Positions 1 through 10,471 are shown, counted from the first letter of the stretch. The stretch: 64,000 bases of DNA from Acinetobacter nosocomialis NIPH 2119 (GCF_000368085.1 NZ_KB849239.1:2456170-2520169); one strand, 5' to 3'. Notes: generated by a model from the sequence alone, not told the origin. Translations and numbers: made by a program.

Positions 1-272
1 TTCTCACCTATACCTTTTAACTGCCGAAACTCATTTACAGTAGCCTGATTTAAATGAATCTGCCCAATAGAATCATTTAAACTCTTCGTTTGATAAATTT
101 TAGAACCATAAGAATGAGAAGATTTAGAGACGTTTAACTTTTGGTCGTACATCTGCTGTTTAGCCTTCCATTCCTGAAAATTCTGATCAAACGATTGAGC
201 AAAAATCGAAGTTGAAATCACACCTAAGCACAACATCATTAAAATAAAACAATTATTTTTCCAAATTATCAT
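1..272 (-). CDS. ComEA-like helix-hairpin-helix protein (5' part, runs off the window)
   Basis: Open reading frame starting at the ATG at 272 and still open at the window edge, so only about the first 90 residues are visible. Residues 1-25 look like a Sec signal peptide (basic start, hydrophobic stretch ending in IFA). The last visible part reads HLNQATVNEFRQLKGIGEK, the typical first helix-hairpin-helix of ComEA-type proteins, which bind double-stranded DNA in the periplasm during natural transformation. The start overlaps the end of mazG by 20 bases, suggesting co-transcription. The family call rests on one motif plus the signal peptide; the C-terminus cannot be judged. Confidence 0.75.
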   Translation of the reverse strand, partial: MIIWKNNCFILMMLCLGVISTSIFAQSFDQNFQEWKAKQQMYDQKLNVSKSSHSYGSKIYQTKSLNDSIGQIHLNQATVNEFRQLKGIGE

Positions 273-1059
273 GCTGTATCGCATGTCGTTTTTCCCCTGA
301 ATGTAATTGTCGTTTTGCTTGGTTCCACAATTCATCCATCTCGGACAAAGTCATGTCTTCTAATGTTCTTTGCTGTTTTATGGCTTGCTCTTCAATAAAA
401 GCAAAACGACTTCTAAATTTATGTATGGTTGATAAAAGTGAAGTTTCACTTGAAATGTTAAGTTTACGTCCTATATTGACCAATGAAAACAGACAATCTC
501 CAAATTCGTCTTGAATTTCATCAATATTTTGATTTTTAAGGGCCTCTTTGAATTCACCTAATTCTTCTTCTAGTTTTACATAAGCATCTTCTACTGTTTC
601 AAAATCAAATCCGACTTTTGCAACATTCTTTTGAATTTCCTGTGCTTGAGTCAGTGCAGGACCATTTTTAATTTCATCTAATCTTGATTTCGGCTTGCCT
701 TGCTTCTCTTGTTGTTTAATTTGTTTCCATAACTCGCTTACTTGTTCTGGTGTTAAGTTATTAAATTGATCAGCCTGGAAAACATGTGGATGACGTCTTA
801 TCAATTTTTCACTAATTGCCTCAACTACATCTTGAAAATTGAACGCCCCTTGTTCGCTAAACATTTGCGATTGAAATACAACTTGTAATAACAAATCACC
901 CAACTCATTTCGAATTTCATCAATATCGCCCTGACGGATAGCAGCTTCGACTTCATATGCTTCTTCAATTGCATATTTAGTGAGTGACATTGGGGTTTGC
1001 TCTTGATCCCACGGACATTTTTCACGTAGCTCTTGCATAATTTTAAGCAATTTATCCAT
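253..1059 (-). CDS. mazG: Nucleoside triphosphate pyrophosphohydrolase MazG
   Basis: 268 residues, the usual MazG length, hydrolysing NTPs/dNTPs to NMP and pyrophosphate. Two tandem MazG domains are visible. The first has the EEAYEVEAAI and NELGDLLLQVVF metal-binding helices (residues about 35-75). The second has EEELGEFKEAL and DEFGDCLFSL (about 165-200). I place the start at the ATG at 1059 behind GAGGG rather than at a TTG 18 bases upstream. In E. coli MazG lowers ppGpp effects and cleans the nucleotide pool; the nearby relA on the same strand mirrors that linkage, although an oppositely oriented SDR gene lies between them here. Confidence 0.93.
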   Translation of the reverse strand: MDKLLKIMQELREKCPWDQEQTPMSLTKYAIEEAYEVEAAIRQGDIDEIRNELGDLLLQVVFQSQMFSEQGAFNFQDVVEAISEKLIRRHPHVFQADQFNNLTPEQVSELWKQIKQQEKQGKPKSRLDEIKNGPALTQAQEIQKNVAKVGFDFETVEDAYVKLEEELGEFKEALKNQNIDEIQDEFGDCLFSLVNIGRKLNISSETSLLSTIHKFRSRFAFIEEQAIKQQRTLEDMTLSEMDELWNQAKRQLHSGEKRHAIQHDNLEK

Positions 1060-1171
1060 GGTAACCCTCAAGTTCAAAAAGTTGGTCAGTAAATTTAAAA
1101 TCTTAATTTGCTATGATCAAAATTAAAGCGGCAAATCATTCGTCATATTGTAACGATAAAGAGAAAAAAAG

Positions 1172-1945
1172 ATGAAACATAGCATTCTGATTAGTGGCGC
1201 AGCTCAAGGCATTGGAGCAGAAATTGCACGAGTATTTTACAAACAAGGATATAAAGTAGGCATTTATGATATTAACGAATCACTTGCTCAAAGCTTAGCA
1301 ACTGAGTTAGGACCCAATGCATGCGCTGGTTATTTAGATGTCAGTGATTACGAGCAATGGCAACATATATTAAAAGAATTTACTGACTGGGCTGGCGAGC
1401 TTAATATTTTAGTGAATAACGCAGGAATTTTATATTCTGGGGCTTTTGAACACATCGATATCAATTCACACCAAAGAACAATCAATATTAATGTAAACGG
1501 CGTCATCAATGGCTGCCATGCTGCACTCCCTTATTTAAAACAAGCTTCTTTTGCACGAGTCATTAATCTTTCTTCGGCTTCTGCAATTTACGGGCAAGCT
1601 GACCTTATTTCTTATTCAGCCAGTAAGTTTGCAGTTCGCGGAATTACCGAAGGTTTAGATGTGGAATGGAAAAAATATGGTATTCGTGTTTTAGATGTGA
1701 TGCCTTTATTTGTACAAACCGCAATGGTCAATAATATGGATGCAGGTAGTATTCAAAATATGGGCGTTGACTTAACACCAAATGATATTGCTCAGCAGGT
1801 CCTTTCACTTGTCGAGAAAAAAGCTCATTTCTGGACTCCTACTCATACTCCTGTTGGCATAAAAACCAAACTGCTTTATCAACTCTCAACCATAAGTCCA
1901 CAGTTTTTAAATCGTTTAACTAATATTTATTTATCAAGAAAGTAG
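1172..1945 (+). CDS. SDR family NAD(P)-dependent oxidoreductase
   Basis: 257 residues, a classical short-chain dehydrogenase. The N-terminal Rossmann motif is SGAAQGIG (residues 8-15, first Thr of the usual TGxxxGIG replaced by Ser). NNAG is near residue 86, and the catalytic Ser (LSSASAIYG) is followed by YSASK. The acidic residue after beta-2 (YDIN) suggests NAD(H) preference. It is monocistronic between divergent mazG and convergent relA, from which it is separated by a shared terminator. The substrate cannot be deduced. Confidence 0.88.
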   Translation: MKHSILISGAAQGIGAEIARVFYKQGYKVGIYDINESLAQSLATELGPNACAGYLDVSDYEQWQHILKEFTDWAGELNILVNNAGILYSGAFEHIDINSHQRTININVNGVINGCHAALPYLKQASFARVINLSSASAIYGQADLISYSASKFAVRGITEGLDVEWKKYGIRVLDVMPLFVQTAMVNNMDAGSIQNMGVDLTPNDIAQQVLSLVEKKAHFWTPTHTPVGIKTKLLYQLSTISPQFLNRLTNIYLSRK

Positions 1946-1950
1946 TTAAA

Positions 1951-1978
1951 AAAAAGGCCGTCAATTGACGGCCTTTTT
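1951..1978. terminator. Bidirectional intrinsic terminator
   Basis: Perfect inverted repeat AAAAAGGCCGTCAA / TTGACGGCCTTTTT between the convergent SDR and relA genes, with A/T runs on both flanks so it can serve both strands. Confidence 0.9.
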
Positions 1979-1989
1979 ACTCAGTTTAT

Positions 1990-4296
1990 TTAAACACCTT
2001 GAATCATGCGTCGTGCGCTAATAATCCCTGGTTGTTGCTCTAAACGAGCCAACAAACGTGAAAGCTGAGCCAAACCTTTGACCTCAATGAGCAACTTCAT
2101 ATTGGCAATACCATCTGCCTCAGAAATTGTATTCACCTGACGAATATTAATTTGGTCAGAGAAAATCACTTGAGTTAAGTCTTTGAGCAAACCACGACGA
2201 TCATAAGCTTCAACCACAATTTGAACACTTTGACCACGAGTTGGCTGCATTTCCCAATCGGCTTCAACAGCACGTTCTGGTTCTTGCTTGATCATACGTT
2301 GATAATCAGAGCACAAGACTTTGTGAATACTTACACCACGATTCAATGTGATATAGCCAGCAATTGATTCACCGTGAACCGGTTGGCAACACTGTGCAAT
2401 ATGTAACTCAACATTGTCTAAACCATCAATTAAGATGCCATGCGCAGACAAAGTATGACTGGCGCGCGGATTTAATGTTGGTTTAAGTACCAGCTCAGGC
2501 TCATCCTGATCCAGATGCATTTGACGATTAATCTGATTAATCAAGGCATGCAAGCTGATATCACCGCTGACCAGACTAACTAAAATGTCATCCCCTGTTT
2601 TCACATTAAAATGTGATGAGTAGTCGTTCAGGTCGATACTCTTAGGGTGAATCGCCAATCGAGACAATTCTTTGTTTAATAACTCACGGCCAACTTCAAG
2701 GTTCTTGCTACGATCTTGCTGTCTGAACCAATGACGTAGTTTGTCACGTGCACGAGCTGTCTTGATATACCCTAAAGAGTTCACCAACCAGTCGCGGTTA
2801 GGCTCACGGTCTTTCTTGGTTAAAATCTCGACCTGTTCACCAGTTTTTAGCGTATAGGTTAATGGTACATAGCGTTGGTTAACACGTGCCGCATAACACT
2901 TGTTTCCTACTTCTGTATGCACATGGTAAGCAAAGTCTAAAACCGTTGAACCACGTGGTAATTCTTTAATATCACCATCACGGCTAAACACATAAATCTT
3001 TTCAAAACCTTCAAAGTCTTGAAGCTGATCAAAGCCTTCCGTCTCATCTTCGTTTTGGTGTACGGTGGTTTCATTACGTTCTTGGTAATGTTCCAAAACG
3101 GCACGAAGCGAATGTAAACGATGGTTAAAAGAATGGTCGGTATTCTTTGAGCCTTCTTTGTAGTTAAAGTGCGAACATACGCCTAATTCTGCTTCATCAT
3201 GCATCTCATGAGTACGGATTTGTACCTCTAAAGATTTATTTTCAGCAATTACAGCAGTATGTAATGAGCGATAACCATTGGCTTTCGGGTTAGTAATATA
3301 GTCATCAAACTGGTGTGGAATATGGCGCCAGATTTGATGAACAATACCTAATGAGTGATAACACTCCGGCACGCTATTGACTAACACACGTAAGGCACGA
3401 ATGTCATAAAGCTGATCGAAACTCAGGTTTTTACTTTTCATTTTTCGATAAATCGAATAAATGTGTTTTGCTCGACCTGTAATTTCCGCCTCAATACCGT
3501 AAGATGCCAATTCATTTTTTAAGCGGTCGATTACGAACTGAATATAGTGTTCGCGCTCAAGACGCTTTTCATTTAGTAATGAAGCAATCTCTTTATAACG
3601 GTCTGGTGCCAAATAACGAAAGGCTAAATCTTCTAGTTCCCACTTAAGCTGTGCAATACCCAAACGGTGCGCCAATGGCGAATAAATAGTTAGAATTTCA
3701 CGCGCTACACGCTCTTGACGTTCACGTGACGAGTTGGCCAACTCACGTAAAGAATAAGTACGCTCAGCTAACTTAATTAAAACAACACGGACATCTTCAG
3801 TCACTGAAATCAGCATTTTATAAATGCCGCTTAAATGTTCCCTCTGGTTGTTATTAAAATGGTCTTCTAGTCGTTTATTTTTTTCAATGAGTTCTGAAAG
3901 CTTACCCATTGCCAAAGTACCTTTGACAAGGTTATAGACTTGCTCACCAAACTTACGCTTTACTTCTTCTATATCAGTAATGTCTTCACGAACACTACGA
4001 TAAAGCATTGCAGCAGATAAAGTATCTTCATCTACATGTAAATGCGCCAGAATATCCGCCATTCCAACACCAGTAGCAAATGTATTGGAACGATGATTAA
4101 CCGTTGAATCTAACTCTTTTTGCAGGGTTAAATGCGCAACCTCTTCGAGTTGTTTAAGCTCTGCCCCATCTAATATTTCACGAACCCGATCCAACCATGA
4201 GGCTAAACCGACTTGTGTTTCGGCGGCATGCTCTACAGTCGTTTCCTCTGACAACTCAGTTAGTTGTTCAGGTAACTGTTCACGTACTGTGACCAT
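1990..4296 (-). CDS. relA: GTP pyrophosphokinase RelA, (p)ppGpp synthetase I
   Basis: 768 residues, full-length long RSH protein that makes (p)ppGpp when bound to starved ribosomes. Order of domains: degenerate HD hydrolase domain (about residues 45-200), synthetase domain (YDIRALRVLVN, KANGYRSLHTAV), TGS domain (IYVFSRDGDIKELPRG), a zinc-finger/conserved-Cys region (HIAQCCQPVHGE) and a C-terminal ACT domain. The hydrolase HD pair, present in SpoT, reads MLYRSVRED here, so the protein should be synthesis-only, as in other gammaproteobacterial RelA. An AGGAG ribosome-binding site lies just before the start, 30 bases after rlmD ends, consistent with an rlmD-relA operon. Confidence 0.96.
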   Translation of the reverse strand: MVTVREQLPEQLTELSEETTVEHAAETQVGLASWLDRVREILDGAELKQLEEVAHLTLQKELDSTVNHRSNTFATGVGMADILAHLHVDEDTLSAAMLYRSVREDITDIEEVKRKFGEQVYNLVKGTLAMGKLSELIEKNKRLEDHFNNNQREHLSGIYKMLISVTEDVRVVLIKLAERTYSLRELANSSRERQERVAREILTIYSPLAHRLGIAQLKWELEDLAFRYLAPDRYKEIASLLNEKRLEREHYIQFVIDRLKNELASYGIEAEITGRAKHIYSIYRKMKSKNLSFDQLYDIRALRVLVNSVPECYHSLGIVHQIWRHIPHQFDDYITNPKANGYRSLHTAVIAENKSLEVQIRTHEMHDEAELGVCSHFNYKEGSKNTDHSFNHRLHSLRAVLEHYQERNETTVHQNEDETEGFDQLQDFEGFEKIYVFSRDGDIKELPRGSTVLDFAYHVHTEVGNKCYAARVNQRYVPLTYTLKTGEQVEILTKKDREPNRDWLVNSLGYIKTARARDKLRHWFRQQDRSKNLEVGRELLNKELSRLAIHPKSIDLNDYSSHFNVKTGDDILVSLVSGDISLHALINQINRQMHLDQDEPELVLKPTLNPRASHTLSAHGILIDGLDNVELHIAQCCQPVHGESIAGYITLNRGVSIHKVLCSDYQRMIKQEPERAVEADWEMQPTRGQSVQIVVEAYDRRGLLKDLTQVIFSDQINIRQVNTISEADGIANMKLLIEVKGLAQLSRLLARLEQQPGIISARRMIQGV

Positions 4297-4326
4297 ACCA
4301 TTCTCCTGGATATGTAACTCATGTTT

Positions 4327-5718
4327 TTAATCGTTTATCTCTTGAATTTTTTCAAATAAAGCAATTGATTCAACATGTTCTGTGTGCGTAAACATGTCCA
4401 TAACCGCTGCTTTTTTTAACTTGTATCCATGTTGAGCCAAAACACCCGCATCCCTTGCTAGTGTTGCTGGATTACATGATACATAAACGATTCTTTTTGC
4501 TCCAAAGTTTGGTACATACTGCATGATTTCATATGCACCAGCACGAGGAGGATCAATCAATAATGCATCAAATCCTTGATTTGCCCAAGAATGATGCGAA
4601 AAATCTTTTGTTAAATCTTGTGAAAAGAAGCTTGCTTGCACCAGATTGTTGCACTTGGCATTATCCGTTGCTCGCTGCACCATTTCTTCACTTGCTTCCA
4701 CACCAACAACTTGTCCATTTGCACCAACACATCGTGCAAGTGGAAGCGAAAAATTACCTAATCCGCAAAACAGATCCAGTATTCTTTCACCCTGCTGCAA
4801 TTGAAGCAATTCACATGCCAATTGCACCATTTGTTCATTTACTGTGCCATTGACCTGCGTAAAATCCAATGGCGAAAAAGCAAAATTTACTTCAAATGCA
4901 TTTAAAGCATAATGTAATCGCATAGCACCTTGCTCTTCATCAATACGACGAAGACTTTCGGGACCTTTAGGTTGCAAATACAACTGCCAGCCTTTGTGTA
5001 ACGCGAATTGTCTTAATTGGTTGACATCAGAATTGTTTAATTTTCCTACATGGCGAACCAATAAAGAAGTTTCCTCATCACCTTTTGCTAATTCTACATG
5101 ACCAATATGCGCTTTGCCTTTTAGACTTTGGAGTAAAGTACGCAATTCTGGCAGGCTATCTGATAACTTTTTATCCAAAACACTACAGGTATGGATAGAA
5201 GTTAAACGATTACTATGATGCTCACGGAAACCTAAAATCAAACGGTCCTGTTTTGGCAAATAGCGCACACCAATACGCGCTCGACGGCGATAATCACTTT
5301 GTAAAGATCGAATTGGCTCTAACCACTGTTCAGGTTGAATACCCGCAAAGTGTTGTAAATGTGACTGGAGTACATTTTGCTTTAAGCGAATTTGCTCATC
5401 TGGATGAATGTGCTGCATGCCACAGCCGCCACAAATACCATAATGAGGACAAACAGCCTCTACGCGATTTGACGAAGGTTCTGCTAAAAGCTCAATCATT
5501 TCAGCTTCTTCAAGGCGCTTAGCCTCATGCGCAATTTGAGCCTTTACTGTTTCTCCAGGTAACGCATAACGGATAAATACCTTTTTACCATGCTTATCTG
5601 CCGGATGATCCGGATGAGAACCATAGTGCGCAATTCCTCGCCCCTCATGAGAAAGAGTTTCAACCTGAAAAATATATTCAGGTTGCTGAGCTTTGCGAGA
5701 TTTGGCTTGCTGTTTCAA
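4327..5718 (-). CDS. rlmD: 23S rRNA (uracil-1939-C5)-methyltransferase RlmD
   Basis: 463 residues. An N-terminal TRAM-like RNA-binding domain (residues about 13-75) is followed by the iron-sulfur cluster motif [14 protein letters not shown] (about 89-102). A C-terminal SAM-dependent methyltransferase carries [21 protein letters not shown] and the catalytic [11 protein letters not shown]. It methylates U1939 of 23S rRNA. It sits immediately upstream of relA, as in E. coli, with the 3'-5' exonuclease gene 9 bases before it. Confidence 0.95.
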   Translation of the reverse strand: MKQQAKSRKAQQPEYIFQVETLSHEGRGIAHYGSHPDHPADKHGKKVFIRYALPGETVKAQIAHEAKRLEEAEMIELLAEPSSNRVEAVCPHYGICGGCGMQHIHPDEQIRLKQNVLQSHLQHFAGIQPEQWLEPIRSLQSDYRRRARIGVRYLPKQDRLILGFREHHSNRLTSIHTCSVLDKKLSDSLPELRTLLQSLKGKAHIGHVELAKGDEETSLLVRHVGKLNNSDVNQLRQFALHKGWQLYLQPKGPESLRRIDEEQGAMRLHYALNAFEVNFAFSPLDFTQVNGTVNEQMVQLACELLQLQQGERILDLFCGLGNFSLPLARCVGANGQVVGVEASEEMVQRATDNAKCNNLVQASFFSQDLTKDFSHHSWANQGFDALLIDPPRAGAYEIMQYVPNFGAKRIVYVSCNPATLARDAGVLAQHGYKLKKAAVMDMFTHTEHVESIALFEKIQEIND

Positions 5719-5727
5719 AGAATGAAC

Positions 5728-6546
5728 CTAAAAATCTAAAGGATTAAAATAGTGGGATGTAAAGTCGGTATGTTTCGACGTACGTTGCCACACTTCAAGA
5801 AAATCGGCCTGCTGAGGCATAGTCTGTAAATATTCAATACTAGAACTAATCCAATGATTATGTTCATCTACATTGATTTGACCTTTAAGTAACAACCAAC
5901 GCAAATAAATAAACCATGTATTGAGTACATCACCCTCACAATAACTGGTTAACTTTAACCATTGCTGAGCACGTACATATTCAGGAACATGATACCCCGA
6001 TTCACCACGCTTACCTGGTAAACCTAAAATACAGGCAACCTCATCAAGTTTCTGGAAATTACGGCCATTAAACATTGCCATCACATCCATTAAATCAATA
6101 TGACGGTGGTGATAACGGTTTTGGTAATTATTAAAACGCTTCTGGCTATCAAGCTCACCTTGATCGAACAAGCCCGGTGCAGAAAGGCCATGATACATGG
6201 CACGGAACAAGATAACCGGCAAATCAAATTGCGAGCCATTCCAACTCACCAAAGTGGGATGGCGCTTGTCAAAAATAGATAGAAATTTCTGTAAAATTTC
6301 AGCTTCTGAATAGTGCTCTCGGCTAAAAGAAAACAGTCTAAAGCCCGATTCATCAATCCATAAACCAGAGATACAAACGATTTCATGCAATGGCAAACGC
6401 TGAAAATCCATACCTGATTCTTGGCGGCGGATTTTTGTGAGTGCCTGTTCAACATCTGCCTCTGGCAAATCAAGATGATATAAATGCGCTCCCGCTTTTA
6501 AATCAGTTAAAGTTTCAATGTCAAAAACTAAAGTTGGGAAACGCAT
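5728..6546 (-). CDS. Predicted PolB-like 3'-5' exonuclease
   Basis: 272 residues. The DnaQ-fold exonuclease motifs are visible: ExoI FDIETL near the N-terminus, ExoII WNGSQFDLP with DLMDVM, and a late acidic motif YCEGDVLNTWFIY. This pattern matches the predicted PolB-like 3'-5' exonuclease family (Pfam DNA_pol_B_exo2). No polymerase domain is present. The start is the ATG at 6546 preceded by GAGA; a TTG 12 bases earlier would abut cysM. It is probably co-transcribed with cysM and rlmD. Its DNA or RNA substrate is unknown. Confidence 0.85.
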   Translation of the reverse strand: MRFPTLVFDIETLTDLKAGAHLYHLDLPEADVEQALTKIRRQESGMDFQRLPLHEIVCISGLWIDESGFRLFSFSREHYSEAEILQKFLSIFDKRHPTLVSWNGSQFDLPVILFRAMYHGLSAPGLFDQGELDSQKRFNNYQNRYHHRHIDLMDVMAMFNGRNFQKLDEVACILGLPGKRGESGYHVPEYVRAQQWLKLTSYCEGDVLNTWFIYLRWLLLKGQINVDEHNHWISSSIEYLQTMPQQADFLEVWQRTSKHTDFTSHYFNPLDF

Positions 6547-6558
6547 TCTTTCTCTCAA

Positions 6559-7491
6559 TTATGAGTTATCGTCCTGTACTGAGAACAAACCTGTAGACAA
6601 GTAGCGGTCGCCACGGTCACAGATAATGCAAACAATAACAGCTTCTGGATTTTCTTCTGCAATCTTAATTGATGCCCAAACTGCACCACCTGAAGATGTA
6701 CCGGCACTGATACCTTCCATACGAGCCAATTTACGCATGGTTTTTTCCGCCTCAATTTGAGGAATATCAATAATTCGGTCTACACGACTGCTATCAAAAA
6801 TTGTTGGTAAATATTCTTTTGGCCAGCGGCGAATACCGGCAATACTTGAACCGTCTGCTGGTTGTAAGCCCACAATCTGAATGTCTGGATTTTGTTCTTT
6901 TAAATATTTAGAAACACCCATAATGGTACCAGTTGTACCCATTGAGCTTACAAAGTGAGTAATTTTACCACCCGTTTGCTTCCAGATTTCAGGACCTGTC
7001 GTCAGGTAATGAGCTTCAACATTATCAGGATTACCAAACTGGTTTAAAACATGACCTTTGCCGTCTTTTTCCATTTGCAAAGCTAAATCACGTGCGCCTT
7101 CCATACCTTGCTGTGGAGTCACTTCTATCAGCTCTGCGCCATAAGCTAACATCGCATCTTTGCGTTCTTGGCTCATGTTATTTGGCATGATAAGTTTCAT
7201 TTTATAGCCGCGCATTGCCGCAACCATAGCCAAAGCAATACCTGTATTGCCACTAGTTGCTTCAATTAACGTATCACCCGGTTTAATTTGACCACGCTTT
7301 TCTGCCTGCATAATCATGTTATATGCAGGGCGATCTTTTACAGAACCTGCCGGATTATTACCTTCCAATTTTGCTAAAACCGTTGCCTGCGTGTGACAAG
7401 CCAAGCGCTGCAAACGGACTAGAGGTGTTTTACCTACATAGTGATCTAACAAAAATTCGTCGGCTAAAAAATCAGGTTGTGTATTACTCAT
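6559..7491 (-). CDS. cysM: Cysteine synthase B (O-acetylserine sulfhydrylase)
   Basis: 310 residues, fold-type II PLP enzyme that makes cysteine from O-acetylserine and sulfide or thiosulfate. The PLP lysine lies in NPAGSVKDRPAYNM (about residue 50) and the phosphate/substrate loop is EATSGNTGIALA. The sequence QPADGSSIAGIRRWPKEY is characteristic of the CysM rather than CysK branch. I choose the ATG at 7491; a GTG nine bases upstream is the alternative. It is divergent from gacS across a 172-base gap that must hold both promoters. Confidence 0.93.
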   Translation of the reverse strand: MSNTQPDFLADEFLLDHYVGKTPLVRLQRLACHTQATVLAKLEGNNPAGSVKDRPAYNMIMQAEKRGQIKPGDTLIEATSGNTGIALAMVAAMRGYKMKLIMPNNMSQERKDAMLAYGAELIEVTPQQGMEGARDLALQMEKDGKGHVLNQFGNPDNVEAHYLTTGPEIWKQTGGKITHFVSSMGTTGTIMGVSKYLKEQNPDIQIVGLQPADGSSIAGIRRWPKEYLPTIFDSSRVDRIIDIPQIEAEKTMRKLARMEGISAGTSSGGAVWASIKIAEENPEAVIVCIICDRGDRYLSTGLFSVQDDNS

Positions 7492-7663
7492 GATCAACAC
7501 CTAAATCGGGGTGGCACTATTGTATGAAAAAATGATCGGTACTGCACCCATTTCACTATGCTTTTTAATTAAAGTGATTAAAGCCCAGTCAGTTATAAAA
7601 TGCCGTCTGTTTTAAAATAAAGCGTGATAATATGCCCTACAGAGAGATCAATCCGATGTAGCC

Positions 7664-10471
7664 ATGTCTAATTTCAATAAAACCTTATCGAAACGCTTAC
7701 GTCTGAATCATGCATATGGGCAATTGATTGCTCTTATTTTTGTGCCCATGATGATTTTAACTGGTGTTGGTGCTTTTCTGGTTTTAACTGAAACATCTTA
7801 CTCTGCAAAACAACAGCAACTGCATCATGCCTCAGCTATTTTGGCGCGTTATAATCAAATCGCTAAAGATCTCTATACATTAGTAGAACTCAAACCCGAT
7901 GAATATGACCATGCTCAACATATTATGCAAAGCATGTTCAGTGAAAAAAATCTCAAGCGTGCTGCTTTAATTGACAGTAATGGTCAGACTTACTTAAGTG
8001 TAGGCTATCGAGATAATCGTTATTGGCCTAACTTTACGCAAAACAATAGTTTTTTTGGCCCGATCTCTTATAACAATAACAATATTTATGGGGTTCGCAT
8101 CAGCAATATCACAGGTAAAACCCCTGTCTGGCTAGTGATTGAAATGGATAATCAACCACTAGAATTAGCACGTTATCGTATTCTGATCGCTTTAGTTATT
8201 ACGAGTTTAATGACGCTGCTCTTACTTTTGCTCTGTCTAAATTTCTTCTCTCGTCGCTGGGTTGCACCAATGTACGAAATTCGGATGCAACTACAGCGAC
8301 TCAATGCAGACACATTAGATCAGCATATGGTCATTAACAGTACGGGTGAATTACGCTTACTCCAACGTGATATCGCAAGTGTGGTGAAAAGACTACATTT
8401 TAGTTTTTTAGAGCTTAAAGAACACACCGAACAAACCGAAGAAGATTTACGTAGAACATTAGATACCCTCGAAGTTCAAAACATTACTTACCGTCAAGCA
8501 CGTGACCAAGCGATTTCATCAAATCAGGCAAAATCAGTTTTCCTTGCCAATATCAGTCATGAGCTTCGTACACCACTTAACAGTATTGATGGCTTTATTC
8601 ATTTACTACTTCGCCAACAAAATCTAAGTAATGAGCAAAATCTCTATTTACAGACTATTCGAAAATCTTCTGCCCATCTATTAGCATTAATTAACGATGT
8701 ATTAGATTTCTCAAAAATTGATGCAGGGAAATTAGAGCTTGAAACAGCGCCGTTTGATTTAGAAGAAGCTATTTTCGATGTGATGGATATGTTGTCACCT
8801 TTGGCTGCGCAAAAGCATATTGCCATGGCATTTTATTATGCAGACAACATTCCTCAAGAAGTCATTGGAGACGCCTTACGCTTTAAACAAATTTTGACCA
8901 ACCTAATTTCCAATGCCATCAAGTTCACTCCAGATGGCGAAATTATTGTTCGTGTTCGTATGGAGCATGATGACATTGGTCAATGTTTACTGCACTTTAG
9001 CGTTCAAGATAGCGGTATTGGTTTAAGCGGTACTGACCGTAAAAAGTTATTTGAGTCGTTTTCACAAGGTGATGCATCTGTTACCCGTCAATTTGGTGGT
9101 ACAGGCTTAGGTCTTGCAATTTCCAAACAACTGGTTCATCTCATGCATGGTCAAATTGGTTTTGAAGATAACCAAGAACGTGCACCAACAGAAAAAGGCT
9201 CAACATTCTGGTTTACGGCACAGTTTGCCGTAGATGAAGAACATGAGATAGAACACCCTCACTTCGAACACTTACAAGTGGTGTCTTATTTAGCACACCC
9301 TGCAACGGCAAGTGTATTACGATACTATCTTGAAAATTACCAAGTTCCACACATTGAAACTCAATCAATTTTAGACTTGTTCAGCCGCCTAAAACACCTC
9401 GACCAGAAAGACAATACATGGCTTATTGTTGATCATAGTGGCGATACAGAAGCTCTGCTTAAAGAAATTCGTAGCCGCTATCAGGGCAACTTAGCAGTTT
9501 ACGGCTATCAAATGACCCTTGAGCCAAACATGCTCACCGAATATCGTGCTCGCCCACTTTATCAACCATTAAGCCGTAGCGGACTCATTCAATTATTAAG
9601 TGACCAACCTATTTTTGAAGAGGAACAACAAGACTTTAATGGTCAGGGTTTACATATTTTAGCGGTCGATGACCATTTACCGAACTTAATTGTTTTAGAA
9701 GCACTATTAGGTGAGTTAAATGTCAAAACTACTAAGGCTTTAAGTGGACAAGAAGCGCTTAATATTATTCAAGAAAGAATTGATCAGAAGCTCAAACCGT
9801 TTGATTTGGTGTTTATGGACATTCAAATGCCGGTTATGTCGGGCATTGATACTACTCGCGCGATCCGTTCACTAGAGTCAACGCTAGATGGAGAAATGCA
9901 GCTTCCAATTATTGCGTTAACAGCCCATGCCCTTGCTGATGAAAAACAAAAGCTTCTGAAAGTTGGTATGAATGACTATGTCACCAAACCAATTCAAATG
10001 GAGCAAATCATTCAGATTTTAACGCAATGGACTAAAAACAATTTCACTGCACAAGCTTTAGATAAAGATCACCATGTTGTTGCCGAGGCACTCGACCCAG
10101 AAATATTAAACTGGCAACAAAGCCTACAATTGGCTGCAAATAAAGAAGATCTTGCTCAAGACTTATTGAAAATGTTGGTAGACAGTTTCCCAACCGAGCT
10201 AGATGAAATGCAGCAACTCATTGAGCTTGAAGACTTTCCTCAACTCGAACATGTGTTGCACCGCCTCTATGGTGCAACTCGCTATGTAGGCACACCAAAG
10301 CTTCAACAAGTCACTGGTGACTTCGAGCAATTTGTTTCAACATTACGTAAAGAGCGCCGCAGAGCTGACGATGGCTTCATTGAAGAAGTCATGAGACGTT
10401 TCGATGAATTAGGTCTTGTTATTAAAGAAGTTGAGAGTGCAGCTCACCAAATTTTAGTTATACCCGACTAA
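7664..10471 (+). CDS. gacS: Hybrid sensor histidine kinase GacS/BarA
   Basis: 935 residues, inner-membrane tripartite hybrid kinase. A transmembrane segment near residues 22-44, a periplasmic loop and a second segment near 165-195 lead into HAMP. The HisKA domain has FLANISHELRTPLN (His299). The ATPase domain has NLISNAIKFTP and GGTGLGLAIS. The receiver domain has FMDIQMPVMSG (Asp719). The C-terminal Hpt domain has HRLYGATRY (His866). In Acinetobacter GacS with GacA controls virulence, motility, biofilm and aromatic catabolism. Its linkage with rlmD-relA resembles the E. coli barA-rlmD-relA arrangement. All phosphorelay residues are present. Confidence 0.94.
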   Translation: MSNFNKTLSKRLRLNHAYGQLIALIFVPMMILTGVGAFLVLTETSYSAKQQQLHHASAILARYNQIAKDLYTLVELKPDEYDHAQHIMQSMFSEKNLKRAALIDSNGQTYLSVGYRDNRYWPNFTQNNSFFGPISYNNNNIYGVRISNITGKTPVWLVIEMDNQPLELARYRILIALVITSLMTLLLLLLCLNFFSRRWVAPMYEIRMQLQRLNADTLDQHMVINSTGELRLLQRDIASVVKRLHFSFLELKEHTEQTEEDLRRTLDTLEVQNITYRQARDQAISSNQAKSVFLANISHELRTPLNSIDGFIHLLLRQQNLSNEQNLYLQTIRKSSAHLLALINDVLDFSKIDAGKLELETAPFDLEEAIFDVMDMLSPLAAQKHIAMAFYYADNIPQEVIGDALRFKQILTNLISNAIKFTPDGEIIVRVRMEHDDIGQCLLHFSVQDSGIGLSGTDRKKLFESFSQGDASVTRQFGGTGLGLAISKQLVHLMHGQIGFEDNQERAPTEKGSTFWFTAQFAVDEEHEIEHPHFEHLQVVSYLAHPATASVLRYYLENYQVPHIETQSILDLFSRLKHLDQKDNTWLIVDHSGDTEALLKEIRSRYQGNLAVYGYQMTLEPNMLTEYRARPLYQPLSRSGLIQLLSDQPIFEEEQQDFNGQGLHILAVDDHLPNLIVLEALLGELNVKTTKALSGQEALNIIQERIDQKLKPFDLVFMDIQMPVMSGIDTTRAIRSLESTLDGEMQLPIIALTAHALADEKQKLLKVGMNDYVTKPIQMEQIIQILTQWTKNNFTAQALDKDHHVVAEALDPEILNWQQSLQLAANKEDLAQDLLKMLVDSFPTELDEMQQLIELEDFPQLEHVLHRLYGATRYVGTPKLQQVTGDFEQFVSTLRKERRRADDGFIEEVMRRFDELGLVIKEVESAAHQILVIPD

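Noticed and set aside
5253..5522. Plus-strand open frame opposite rlmD
   Set aside because: Shadow of a well-supported gene; no family features.
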